From: a virus
Length of the DNA stretch: 33,655 nt
IMG/VR virus record: IMGVR_UViG_3300007640_000119
Coordinates: 1 to 33,655 of that record
Direction: 5' to 3' (one strand)
Below the pieces are notes generated by a model. It was not told the origin of the DNA. It made no database searches and saw only the letters and a list, made by a program, of their open reading frames with translations. This document shows positions 9,292 through 17,278 of the stretch, in pieces. Numbering within the stretch: position 1 is the stretch's first letter; the number at the start of each line of letters is the position of its first letter. The position numbers and the translations under genes were made by a program.

Positions 9292-10374
9292 ATGCTTAAT
9301 ATGGAAACGGATTCGTCTGAGGCGAGAGCCCAGGAACCACCAGAGACGGCGGCTACCCAAACGGGGGCCGAAAACCAGAATGCTGTAATGCCAGACGCAT
9401 TGGGGGATGACCCCAATTCGTGGATGGATGCGGCGCTGAATTATCAGGAGCCAACCGAGACATCGGCACAGGAACCCGCTGGCGAGACGCCGCAGGAATC
9501 AAATGAGCCGACTACGGAAGAATCTCAACAACCTGCGAGCGAGGAGTCCACTGAGGCACCCGAACAGCAGCCCGGAGAGTCTGACGAAATTTATCGGCAG
9601 CGCGTAAGGACCAGCGATCCAATGCTGGCCGAAGTGTTGAGGCTCCAGAAGGAAAATCCGGACAAGACTTTTGCTGAACTCCAAGCAGAGGCCCAAATGA
9701 AACTGGCAGAATCTGCCGGTATTCAGATTGAGGTCCCAGCAGAAGAGCCCACAGGGGTCGATGAACCGGTGGATCCGAATGCGCCACAGAATCTGGAAGA
9801 ATTGGAAACACGCCTCGATGAACTGATGGAGGCAAAGATCAAGGCTCAAACCGAGGACTACGACGTAGCCGAGGCCGGCCGGATCGAAAAAGAAATCTAC
9901 GAACTGCGGAAACTTGAAGGGGGATTGAAAGAGCGCCAGGAGCGCGAGAATCAATCCATCCAACAACAAACCCAACAGCAGGTCAGCGAAGCCACCAAAA
10001 AGGCCGAGACCTACTACCCTGACTCCGCAAAAGAAGGTTCAGATCTCCATCAGGAAATGGTCAGAATCCACGAGACTCTGATTGAAACGGGTGATGACCG
10101 CGTCTCTGCGCCGGACTACGTCTGGCAGCTTGCCAAGATGGCAGCCAAGAGCAAAGGCGTTGCCCCTGTCGATCCGAAATCCAACTCTTCCCAGCCAGCC
10201 CAACCGGCAAAACAAGCAGCCCAACATCAAACGAAGGCGCCGATCGCCTCGGGCTCTGCTCGATCCGATACGCCGCCACCTCAACCGGCCGACCCCCTCA
10301 AAGGGGTTGAGAATCCATCGGACTACTACAACGCCATGGAGGCGCTCAAAAACGGGCAACTCTCGGCAAACTGA
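9292..10374 (+). CDS. Scaffold-like protein
   Basis: 360 residues, highly acidic and Gln/Glu-rich with almost no hydrophobic core. Residues ~15-120 are low-complexity Glu/Pro/Ser/Thr, ~170-245 are strongly predicted coiled coil (LEELETRLDELMEAKIKAQ and a Gln run near QQQTQQQ), and the C-terminus ends in a short helix (YYNAMEALKNGQLSAN). This architecture, immediately before the major capsid gene, is that of internal scaffolding proteins, which guide procapsid assembly and bind the coat through a C-terminal helix. An alternative ATG is at 9301 (METDSS). The start diverges from the inverted pair, so a late promoter may lie within 9253-9291, though I could not identify one convincingly. Confidence 0.75.
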   Translation: MLNMETDSSEARAQEPPETAATQTGAENQNAVMPDALGDDPNSWMDAALNYQEPTETSAQEPAGETPQESNEPTTEESQQPASEESTEAPEQQPGESDEIYRQRVRTSDPMLAEVLRLQKENPDKTFAELQAEAQMKLAESAGIQIEVPAEEPTGVDEPVDPNAPQNLEELETRLDELMEAKIKAQTEDYDVAEAGRIEKEIYELRKLEGGLKERQERENQSIQQQTQQQVSEATKKAETYYPDSAKEGSDLHQEMVRIHETLIETGDDRVSAPDYVWQLAKMAAKSKGVAPVDPKSNSSQPAQPAKQAAQHQTKAPIASGSARSDTPPPQPADPLKGVENPSDYYNAMEALKNGQLSAN

Positions 10375-10411
10375 GTCCAGGTCGGTTTTCTAACATCAAC
10401 AAAAAATAATC

Positions 10412-11947
10412 ATGCCTTGGGAATTATCTTCACCAAACACCGGCACATCTGCTGCCGCTCAAATCGATCCACATCAGATGTGGAAGCGTGGAGTTGATAT
10501 TTTCGAACAGACGCGGGATTTCTTCCAGCAGTTCGAAGGTAACAGCCCATCTTCCGGTATCCGGACGATCACTGACACCACAAAGGGACGCGGTCACAGA
10601 ATCACGTTCACTTCAATGGCGGGTCTCTACAATGAGGCAAAACACGCGGAGGAACTTTTCGAATCGTCTACCGACTTCGAGAAGCTCGTTTTCAACGAGG
10701 ACGATCTAGTCCTCGATGTCCTGCGGCACGCGACTCGATACAGCGAGCGAATGGAAGAGCACATGGGAATGCGGGGCGAGATCGTCTCCGGTCTCCCCGC
10801 TGAGCTCGGAAAATGGCTCGGACGTACGAAAGCGGAGCGCATGGCGATGATGTTCCGCGAAAAAGGAGACTCCTCGAACACCGTTTACGCTGGCGACAGC
10901 GGAGGCGTCGATGACCTCACCAGCGCAGACACCCTGAGCTGGGATGAAGTCGTCAAAGCAGGGGTTCGCCTCGAACGCCTTGGTGGCCGTCCGGCCGAGA
11001 CCAAGACCGTCAACGGCAATACTGTCGAGTGCAAACACGTTTGCTCGACCACCGATGGCCTCTACGCCCTCGAGTTGGACGACAACTACAAGACCATCCT
11101 TCGGGACGGCGGTGAGCGCGGCGACACAAACTTCCTCTTCAAGGGAGGCTACTCCTACGCCCGTGGACACAGTTTCCACAAGTGGAACCCCATCGATCAC
11201 GATGGCGACGGGGCAATCGCTTCGCCGTGGAACCCGAAAGCGTATATCCACACCGATGGTGCGGGTGCTATCCTTGACGGTTCTGCCTTCTTCGGGGGCG
11301 CTAACGCGAACACCAAATACACGCTCAACGGTGGAGGCTCCAGGGCCACTACTCCGGCATCGGCGGGTATCAGGGACTACTTTAAGTATTTCCCGAAAAT
11401 GGCGTTCAAGTTCAACGAGCAGGACGTATTGACCGCACCAGCGGCTGGAACGGACGACTTCTACATCCTGGTCTACAATCCGCCCGACGCTACCGGCGTT
11501 GCCGCAGGTCAGAAGAACAAGTTCGGATTCGCCAAGGTCGAGACCAACAACGGCCACACGCTTGTGCTGGCCGAGGTTCTGAGCACCACCCTCGCGGGAA
11601 CAGTGTTCAAACAGACCGTTGGATCCGTTACGAATGCTTCTGGACCGTTCGCTGGCCTGATTGCCGACGACTGGGCCGAGGACGCACTTATCATGCTCGC
11701 CAACTCGAAAGGTCAGACCTACGGTTGGAGTCTCATGATGGGTGCTGAAGCTGCACGCCGCGGATACGGAAAGCATCGCAACAAGCGCGGAGAGGAAACT
11801 CACGAGGATGGATACATCACTGATATCTTTGTCCGCACCTATTTTGGGCAACAGCCCCGAATGGATGCCTCGGGGGCTTACCCCGGTTACGTCATGATGG
11901 CACACGCCATCAACTACGCCGGAGTGCCTACGCCCACTATCACCTGA
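10412..11947 (+). CDS. Major capsid protein, DUF4043 / N4-gp56-like family
   Basis: 511 residues, the main HK97-fold coat subunit. The N-terminal third has the pattern of the N4 gp56-like (DUF4043) capsid family: a conserved GRGHRITF beta strand, an acidic helix region EHMGMRGEIVSGLP, then KAERMAMMFREKGD. The central part is Gly/Asp-rich and variable, consistent with an inserted surface domain. The C-terminus has MMGAEAARRGYGKHRNKRGEE and a final segment with YFGQQPRMDASGAYPGYV, equivalent to the family's conserved ending. It follows the scaffold by 37 nt with an A-rich leader (AACAAAAAATAATC) instead of a Shine-Dalgarno site, and is followed by a strong terminator, as expected for a very highly expressed gene. 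Confidence 0.85.
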   Translation: MPWELSSPNTGTSAAAQIDPHQMWKRGVDIFEQTRDFFQQFEGNSPSSGIRTITDTTKGRGHRITFTSMAGLYNEAKHAEELFESSTDFEKLVFNEDDLVLDVLRHATRYSERMEEHMGMRGEIVSGLPAELGKWLGRTKAERMAMMFREKGDSSNTVYAGDSGGVDDLTSADTLSWDEVVKAGVRLERLGGRPAETKTVNGNTVECKHVCSTTDGLYALELDDNYKTILRDGGERGDTNFLFKGGYSYARGHSFHKWNPIDHDGDGAIASPWNPKAYIHTDGAGAILDGSAFFGGANANTKYTLNGGGSRATTPASAGIRDYFKYFPKMAFKFNEQDVLTAPAAGTDDFYILVYNPPDATGVAAGQKNKFGFAKVETNNGHTLVLAEVLSTTLAGTVFKQTVGSVTNASGPFAGLIADDWAEDALIMLANSKGQTYGWSLMMGAEAARRGYGKHRNKRGEETHEDGYITDIFVRTYFGQQPRMDASGAYPGYVMMAHAINYAGVPTPTIT

Positions 11948-11964
11948 TCCTTGTTCATCAGCTA

Positions 11965-11998
11965 GAGGGGGTGCCGGTTAGGATTCCGGTGCCCCCTC
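11965..11998 (+). terminator. Intrinsic terminator after capsid gene
   Basis: A 13-bp stem (11965-11977 with 11986-11998, including two adjacent G-T wobbles) encloses an 8-nt loop. The stem is GC-rich; the following tract AACTTT is only weakly T-rich. It sits in the gap between the capsid stop and the next gene, so it probably limits read-through or stabilises the capsid mRNA 3' end. Confidence 0.75.
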
Positions 11999-12014
11999 AA
12001 CTTTAACAAAAACC

Positions 12015-12443
12015 ATGGAAGAACTCCGAGCTATCATTTGCTACCGCCGATCGTCGCCAAACCAGCGTGGTCGAGTGGGGGACTTCATTGAAATTCCTGA
12101 GCATGGTGAACTGGCCTACAAAGGGCGGGTTTATGGACCAGACGACATCGAAGACTTCAACCGGGACTGCAAGGTTCTCACGACTGATCGGCGCTTTTTT
12201 TCGCCTCCTTACGTGAAACTCGTAAAGGTCAATCCGGACGCAAAGAAGAAAGAAGTAGTCCAGCCTGAGCCTGTTGCGGAAAAGCCTGAGCCTGATTTTG
12301 AAGATTCCAAAGAAGAGGTAACCGAAGACGCCCCTGTGGGTGATACTGAGGAAACTGACGAAGAGGAATCCGACGAGGCCGAGAAGGCACCGCCCAAGAA
12401 GAAGGCACCAGCCAAGAAGAAGACCACCAAAGCAAAGAAGTAG
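12015..12443 (+). CDS. Hypothetical protein with acidic linker and histone-H1-like Lys/Ala/Pro tail
   Basis: 142 residues in three zones. Residues ~1-75 look globular (IICYRRSSPNQRG, then YKGRVYGPDDIEDFNRD). About 76-120 is an acidic Glu/Asp/Pro linker, and ~121-142 is a lysine-rich tail (PPKKKAPAKKKTTKAKK) like bacterial histone-H1-like tails. The N-terminus resembles small head-completion or fibre-type proteins found next to capsid genes, but I do not recognise a family. The basic tail could bind DNA or the negatively charged capsid interior. It starts just after the capsid terminator with an A-rich leader (TTTAACAAAAACC). Confidence 0.68.
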   Translation: MEELRAIICYRRSSPNQRGRVGDFIEIPEHGELAYKGRVYGPDDIEDFNRDCKVLTTDRRFFSPPYVKLVKVNPDAKKKEVVQPEPVAEKPEPDFEDSKEEVTEDAPVGDTEETDEEESDEAEKAPPKKKAPAKKKTTKAKK

Positions 12444-12466
12444 TTCGGTGACCACAGCCTTTCGGC

Positions 12467-13192
12467 ATGGACATCGAAACCTTCAGAGACCACCTCTACA
12501 GGGTGGTTCAGGTGGAGCAGCCCGGAACCGCGCCCAGCTATTTGAAGCAGGATGCGGTGACTGCGCTGAACCGCGCCTATCAGAATATCTGGACCTCACC
12601 GAACGCCGATTTCCTCACGAGGGAGATCTACCAGTTCGCGACCGTCTCAGGGACCTCTGAATATCAACTCGACGATGACGTCCAAGAGGTCCTCGGGCCT
12701 TTGCGGTTCTCCTCGTCCGGTAAACCTATCGCCCCTTGTGATTCCAAGGGAGAATTTCTGTCGTTCGGAGCCATCTATGGCGGCGACGATTACGACACCG
12801 ACAACGCCGATCCTCAGGTATTTTGGGTCGACCGGCGTCGAAAAACCGGAGACGCTGACGATGAAGTGGTGGAAATCTACCTGATGGTGGCCCCTACTCC
12901 GGCATCAGCAAAAAACCTCGAGGTGGATTTGGCCAAGGAATGTCCAGTATTCACCGTGGATAGCTTTTGCGACTCTAGCAAGCTGCCAACGCCTCACCGA
13001 TACCACGAGTCGATCTTGCTCCCGTTGGCCCAATACCACATGACCCAGTCACATCTCTTCCGTAGGCCTGAGGCACTTCAGGGCTACCAGCAAGGCTACT
13101 TGGCCGCCATGGCCGCCCTTGGCGTTTCTGACCCGCAGATTTACAGCGTCGATGGGAAATCCAGAACCGGAGCAATGACTCCGAAATCATGA
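12467..13192 (+). CDS. Putative head-tail adaptor/connector protein
   Basis: 241 residues. The N-terminal half has a helix with LKQDAVTALNRAYQNIW followed by FLTREIYQFATVSGTSEYQL and the DDDVQEVLGPLRF strand, a layout common to phage adaptor (head completion) proteins that bind below the portal. The rest is mixed beta and helix, ending in a helical C-terminus (YHESILLPLAQYHMTQSHLF) with a Gly/Ser tail. It is followed by another connector-type gene with an ATGA overlap. The assignment rests on position after portal-scaffold-capsid and on the overall pattern, so it is provisional. Confidence 0.65.
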   Translation: MDIETFRDHLYRVVQVEQPGTAPSYLKQDAVTALNRAYQNIWTSPNADFLTREIYQFATVSGTSEYQLDDDVQEVLGPLRFSSSGKPIAPCDSKGEFLSFGAIYGGDDYDTDNADPQVFWVDRRRKTGDADDEVVEIYLMVAPTPASAKNLEVDLAKECPVFTVDSFCDSSKLPTPHRYHESILLPLAQYHMTQSHLFRRPEALQGYQQGYLAAMAALGVSDPQIYSVDGKSRTGAMTPKS

Positions 13193-14082
13193 ACACCGTT
13201 GAACTTGCCCACCGCCTGACTCGGCATCTCAATGTTTCCGACATTGGGACTATATCTGCTCGTTCCAAGCAGGAACTGGCGGGTGAAATCACGGCCGGCC
13301 TGATGGAGTTCTACGAGAACGTCCCCGATGTTTGGTCCAGAACCACTTTCTCTTTCCGCATCCCAGAAAAAAGAACGGTCACCGCTTCAGTGGTGAACGG
13401 ATCAAACGCAGTTGGCAATGTTCCTTTTCTCCCCTCGGAGCGAGGTTGCACCGTTGTATTCGGAGGCAATACATCCGAGTGGAATGAGGTCGTGGCGACG
13501 GATCAGGTCCTTGATACCTATCCAGGTGAGACAGGAGAAGTTCAGGCTACCATCTATCCAGACGCGATTGCGATCCAGAACAAGGTGATCAAACGGATCG
13601 TGAGCGACCCGCGGCTCCACAATAACGGTTGGGTTTTGACTCGGGATGATCGAGTCCAATACAATGGCGACTACCGCCGACACTGGAACCAGAGTGGATG
13701 GCGCCGGTTTGGGACTCCCGTCCGGTATGGGGTTGAATACGGTGGACAAAGTCAGGGCAGTGATCTCGTGACTCTCTTGCGTCTCGATCCAATCCCAACA
13801 GAGCAGGATGTGATCCGCTTCGAGGCCGACTACTATCCGGATCCGGTGCAGTTTTCCGAAATGTCGGAACCTCGAGATATCCCGGTGGCTGACGGGCATG
13901 CCAATCTGATTTTGATCCCGCTGATCGAGGAGCGACTCATTGGGTGCTCGATGTGGAACGGCTCTGACAGGGCCGAGAGATCAATCGAAAAACAAGCCCA
14001 GAGGGCCAGGGTTGAGATGGCCAGAATGATGCCTGATTTCGCGAAGCCAAGAAATAAAGTGAGGACTAAAGCAGGGTGGTAA
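13189..14082 (+). CDS. Putative tail connector / stopper-like protein
   Basis: 297 residues, start overlapping the adaptor-like gene by 4 nt (ATGA), so the two are translationally coupled. The N-terminus is helical (MNTVELAHRLTRHLN, then KQELAGEITAGLMEFYENVP). The middle has many beta strands with Trp and Tyr, and the C-terminus is helical (IEKQAQRARVEMARMM). Its general layout parallels the preceding protein and fits a second head-tail joining ring or tail nozzle component, known in podoviruses as paired connector proteins. No specific family is recognised. Confidence 0.6.
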   Translation: MNTVELAHRLTRHLNVSDIGTISARSKQELAGEITAGLMEFYENVPDVWSRTTFSFRIPEKRTVTASVVNGSNAVGNVPFLPSERGCTVVFGGNTSEWNEVVATDQVLDTYPGETGEVQATIYPDAIAIQNKVIKRIVSDPRLHNNGWVLTRDDRVQYNGDYRRHWNQSGWRRFGTPVRYGVEYGGQSQGSDLVTLLRLDPIPTEQDVIRFEADYYPDPVQFSEMSEPRDIPVADGHANLILIPLIEERLIGCSMWNGSDRAERSIEKQAQRARVEMARMMPDFAKPRNKVRTKAGW

Positions 14083-14083
14083 A

Positions 14084-14497
14084 ATGCCGGTAATTACAGA
14101 CAAGACAAACGAACTCCGCGATACGATCATCAGCGCCATGCTGGAGATCAACGCGGCTTGCTGGTATCTCCGCAGAGATCAGAACACGGGTGACGGTTCA
14201 GCACCTGGTTTGCTTTGCCTCCTTCCAAAAGAAGTCCAGTTCCAAGTTCAGTTTGGAAAAGATGGCTCGATCAACGCGATCACAAGGACCCAGTCTGAAA
14301 CACCGGGCGATGGGACCGAAACCTCAACTGAGTCCAGCGGAGAGCGGATCCAGACATCCACAAGTGAAGTCACCGATACCGATGGAGTCACAAGCCAGGT
14401 GGCAATCCAAACGGATGGCCCCACCAACATGAGCTCAACCACTACCGAAACCGGCGGCGATTCCGTTCGGGTTTCGAGAACCTACGGAGAAGTCTGA
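14084..14497 (+). CDS. Small Ser/Thr-rich hypothetical protein
   Basis: 137 residues. The first ~70 form a folded-looking domain (ELRDTIISAMLEINAACWYL, then LCLLPKEVQFQVQFGKDG). The remaining ~65 are almost entirely Thr, Ser, Glu, Gly and Asp. It begins 1 nt after the previous stop and overlaps the next gene by 1 nt (TGATG). The low-complexity tail resembles an extended linker or surface-exposed stalk of a virion protein. Function unknown. Confidence 0.62.
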   Translation: MPVITDKTNELRDTIISAMLEINAACWYLRRDQNTGDGSAPGLLCLLPKEVQFQVQFGKDGSINAITRTQSETPGDGTETSTESSGERIQTSTSEVTDTDGVTSQVAIQTDGPTNMSSTTTETGGDSVRVSRTYGEV

Positions 14498-14802
14498 TGG
14501 CGATAGAACTCAAAAGAACCGATACGGATACGCAACGGGGCAGCGGCAGGGCTACCTCTCAGTTTTCCAGTGGGAAAACAAACAGTTCAGCCACCACCAC
14601 TTCGAAGAGTCCATCAGTGAGGTCGTCTTCCGAGACCACAACCTCCCAACCATCCATCGTCACCCGAACGTCCAGTCGAGAAACAGGAACTGGAGTCACT
14701 GAGTCTTTCGACGACAAGACCCTCGTTTTGAATTTTACAATCCCGTTCCAGAATGACGAGCCAGTCCCGCCGCCGGGGGAGACGTCACCTTCTGCTTGCT
14801 GA
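14497..14802 (+). CDS. Small Ser/Thr-rich hypothetical protein
   Basis: 101 residues: a Ser/Thr/Arg low-complexity N-terminal two-thirds followed by a short hydrophobic strand (KTLVLNFTIPF) and an acidic/Pro end. It overlaps the preceding stop by one base. Composition matches the tail of the previous protein, so the two may work together or derive from a common linker. No domain is recognised; reality is supported mainly by tight coupling and lack of a better frame. Confidence 0.55.
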   Translation: MAIELKRTDTDTQRGSGRATSQFSSGKTNSSATTTSKSPSVRSSSETTTSQPSIVTRTSSRETGTGVTESFDDKTLVLNFTIPFQNDEPVPPPGETSPSAC

Positions 14803-14828
14803 TTCAAAAAACCACTCATCATATCTGT

Positions 14829-15059
14829 ATGGCACTGATCTCCAGAGTCCCTGAAGTCCTTGAACAAACTGTCACGCCGGAACAGGCGTGGGAGGAGGAA
14901 TCAGGTGAACTACAACCCTCCCGAGCTTCGGCCTTATCTGTTGGTCAGGGATGGCAAAGTGATTCATTGAATTTTCTCCAACCAACCGATTCAGCATCAT
15001 TGACGGATGATGATTTCTGGGAACTGGACGGCAACGGGGATCTCCAACCACAAGCGTAA
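14829..15059 (+). CDS. Small hypothetical protein preceding the tail fibre
   Basis: 77 residues, acidic and Ser/Gln-rich (MALISRVPEVLEQTVTPEQ). The frame can be read from an ATG at 14796, but that start overlaps the previous gene; the ATG at 14829 gives an MALISR start. The C-terminus has a repeated pattern (SDSLNFLQPTDSASL, then DDDFWELDGNGDLQPQ) resembling short beta repeats. It ends 2 nt before the tail-fibre start and could be a fibre-attachment or chaperone-type partner, by position only. Confidence 0.55.
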   Translation: MALISRVPEVLEQTVTPEQAWEEESGELQPSRASALSVGQGWQSDSLNFLQPTDSASLTDDDFWELDGNGDLQPQA

Positions 15060-15061
15060 CC

Positions 15062-17278
15062 ATGGCAACAAAAAACGTAGTACCAAGAGCAGCCAGCGAA
15101 GGCAAAGTAGGAACCTCAACAAAACCGTGGGCGGAAGTGAACGCCGATGCGGTAAACGTGGGAGGGAGCCCCGTGGCCTCCACTGCGAGTCCTTCCTTCA
15201 CCGGAACCCCCACCGCCCCAACTGCCACTTCGGGGACCAACACCACCCAACTGGCCTCAACTGCTTTTGTTCAGGCCGCACTTGCGGCTCTGTCTGCTGA
15301 TGTCGCTGGACCAGCCTCTTCGGTCGACAGTAGGATCGCTGCATTTGATGGCACCACTGGAAAGCTCCTGAAGGATGGTGGTAGCACGATCGCAGACGTT
15401 GTCTCTCGAGCAAACCACACCGGCACCCAACTCCTTGCGACAATCAGTGACGCAGGGACGGCCGCAGCCCTTGATGTTCCCGCTGCCGGTGATGCTGCTT
15501 CTGGTGAAGTCGTAAAGGGGAACGACTCAAGGCTCACTGATTCCAGGACGCCGTCCACCCATGCCTCGACCCACATCAAAGGTGGGGGTGACGCCATCGA
15601 TGCTGACAAGCTCCAGATCGACGTCAGTTTTTCAACCATTTCGGCTGACACCTCAGATCCAAACGTGACCGATTCAGATCACCTCGGGGCTATCCTAAAG
15701 GGGATCGATAACGCGCTTACGTCTGGCGGAACCTACACCGATGAGAATGCCCGTGATGCCATCGGGGCCGCGCTATCCGGCGGGGACACCAATTCGATCA
15801 ACTGCACCCCTGATGACGCAGGGGATACGATCTCGCTTGATGTGCAGCGAAAATCCGTAGGCCTTGTGGGGAACACCGAAGGATCCCTCGGTGAAGATGC
15901 TCAGGGTATCTTTGTTGAGCTTGGAACGACATCCAACAAAGCTGCCTCCGGTCAGGATTCAAGGTTCCCAACCGGTGATGAAAAAGCAGCCCTTGCGGGG
16001 ACCGATGGCACGCCAAGTAGCTCAAATAAATTTGTGACCAACACAGATTCCAGATTGGCGGATTCGCGAACGCCGAGCGCCCATGCCTCCACCCACAGTC
16101 GAGGCGGATCTGATCCGATCGACGGCGACACCATCGACATCGATTGGAACCCCACCAACTACACTCCTTCGACCAGCCCAACGGAGGTGACGAACGTCGA
16201 TGAACTCACAGCCCACCTCTACGGGATCGATCAGGCGCTTGCGTCTCGGGTGTTGAACACATGGGGGGTCTCTGGAACCAGTATCAGTGCCTCGAACAAG
16301 GTTCTCGATGCGGACGTCCCCAGCTACACCCTGGCCTCACCCGTGACCGGCGACTGGATCCCATTCTACGATACCGGCTCCGGAGCCATGCGCCGAGCCA
16401 ACTTCTCCTCGTTTGGCGGTGGAGGTGGTGGAAGCGGACCAGACGCGGGAGCGGCCTCTGAACTTACGATTTCCGCACTTGGGGCTGTCGCGGTTACCGG
16501 AAACCATCACTACATCGACACTTATAGCGATGCCGCGACCGATGATCTCGAGACCCTCGGAGGAAGTCCGGCTGACGGCGACATCGTCTACCTCTATGCG
16601 GCCAACGACGCCCGGACGGTGGTCATCAAACACAACGCCGGAGACATTTACTGCTGGGGAGGATCTGACGTCACCCTCGACGCCGACAACAAGGCCGCCG
16701 TGGCGATCTACTCAGCCCTCTACAGTCGCTGGATGGTTCTCGGTGGTGGTGGTGGTGGAGCGAGCCTCCCCGTTGACGACACTACGGCGCTGGTTTACGA
16801 CACCGGAGATTCAACGGCTAAGGTCCGTCTCGATGCCGGCCTGGTAACCACGGCAACCACCCGGGTCCTACAGGCACCCGACGGAGATGCTAAAGCCGCC
16901 CTCTTCACCATCGAGAGAGAATACGATGACGGGGGCTCCATGTCATCAGGGACCGAAAACTTTTTCCTCGTAGCTCGCAGGGCTATGACCGTGACCGATA
17001 TGGACATCGAACTAAACGGAGCGGCCGGGGACACCTCGGCAATCTCAGCCAGACTCTACAAGAACAATGGCGCGGTCGGATCGTTGGTCACCGCCAACCA
17101 GACTGAGAATGGAACCTCTGTGAATATCTCTTTCGGGACGGCTTCTCAGGGGGTCTCTTTTGCACAGGGTGATACGCTTGGAATTTACCTAGTGAGCGAC
17201 GGAAGCACCGGGTCGCCAGGAACGCCAGCCACCGGACCATGGGTGGCTTCCATCACTGGATTCTACGCCGCAACCTGA
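15062..17278 (+). CDS. Tail fibre / receptor-binding protein
   Basis: 738 residues. The N-terminus (AEVNADAVNVGGSP) leads into SFTGTPTAPTATSGTNTTQ, a signature of many phage tail fibres. Two copies of a collar-type repeat follow at ~150-225 and ~325-395, each with DSRL(T/A)DSRTPS(T/A)HASTH, a Gly-rich turn and an ending like GIDNAL or GIDQAL. Gly-rich hinges (~455-462 and ~563-568) separate further beta domains, and the C-terminal ~110 residues form a beta-sandwich-like module that probably binds the receptor. The homotrimeric fibre would decide host range. The stop overlaps the next gene by one base, tying it to the carbohydrate-type enzyme fusion. Confidence 0.85.
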   Translation: MATKNVVPRAASEGKVGTSTKPWAEVNADAVNVGGSPVASTASPSFTGTPTAPTATSGTNTTQLASTAFVQAALAALSADVAGPASSVDSRIAAFDGTTGKLLKDGGSTIADVVSRANHTGTQLLATISDAGTAAALDVPAAGDAASGEVVKGNDSRLTDSRTPSTHASTHIKGGGDAIDADKLQIDVSFSTISADTSDPNVTDSDHLGAILKGIDNALTSGGTYTDENARDAIGAALSGGDTNSINCTPDDAGDTISLDVQRKSVGLVGNTEGSLGEDAQGIFVELGTTSNKAASGQDSRFPTGDEKAALAGTDGTPSSSNKFVTNTDSRLADSRTPSAHASTHSRGGSDPIDGDTIDIDWNPTNYTPSTSPTEVTNVDELTAHLYGIDQALASRVLNTWGVSGTSISASNKVLDADVPSYTLASPVTGDWIPFYDTGSGAMRRANFSSFGGGGGGSGPDAGAASELTISALGAVAVTGNHHYIDTYSDAATDDLETLGGSPADGDIVYLYAANDARTVVIKHNAGDIYCWGGSDVTLDADNKAAVAIYSALYSRWMVLGGGGGGASLPVDDTTALVYDTGDSTAKVRLDAGLVTTATTRVLQAPDGDAKAALFTIEREYDDGGSMSSGTENFFLVARRAMTVTDMDIELNGAAGDTSAISARLYKNNGAVGSLVTANQTENGTSVNISFGTASQGVSFAQGDTLGIYLVSDGSTGSPGTPATGPWVASITGFYAAT

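Noticed and set aside
10706-11905. 399-residue minus-strand ORF
   Set aside because: It lies wholly opposite the capsid gene and has no recognisable domain; it is a shadow frame of codon bias.
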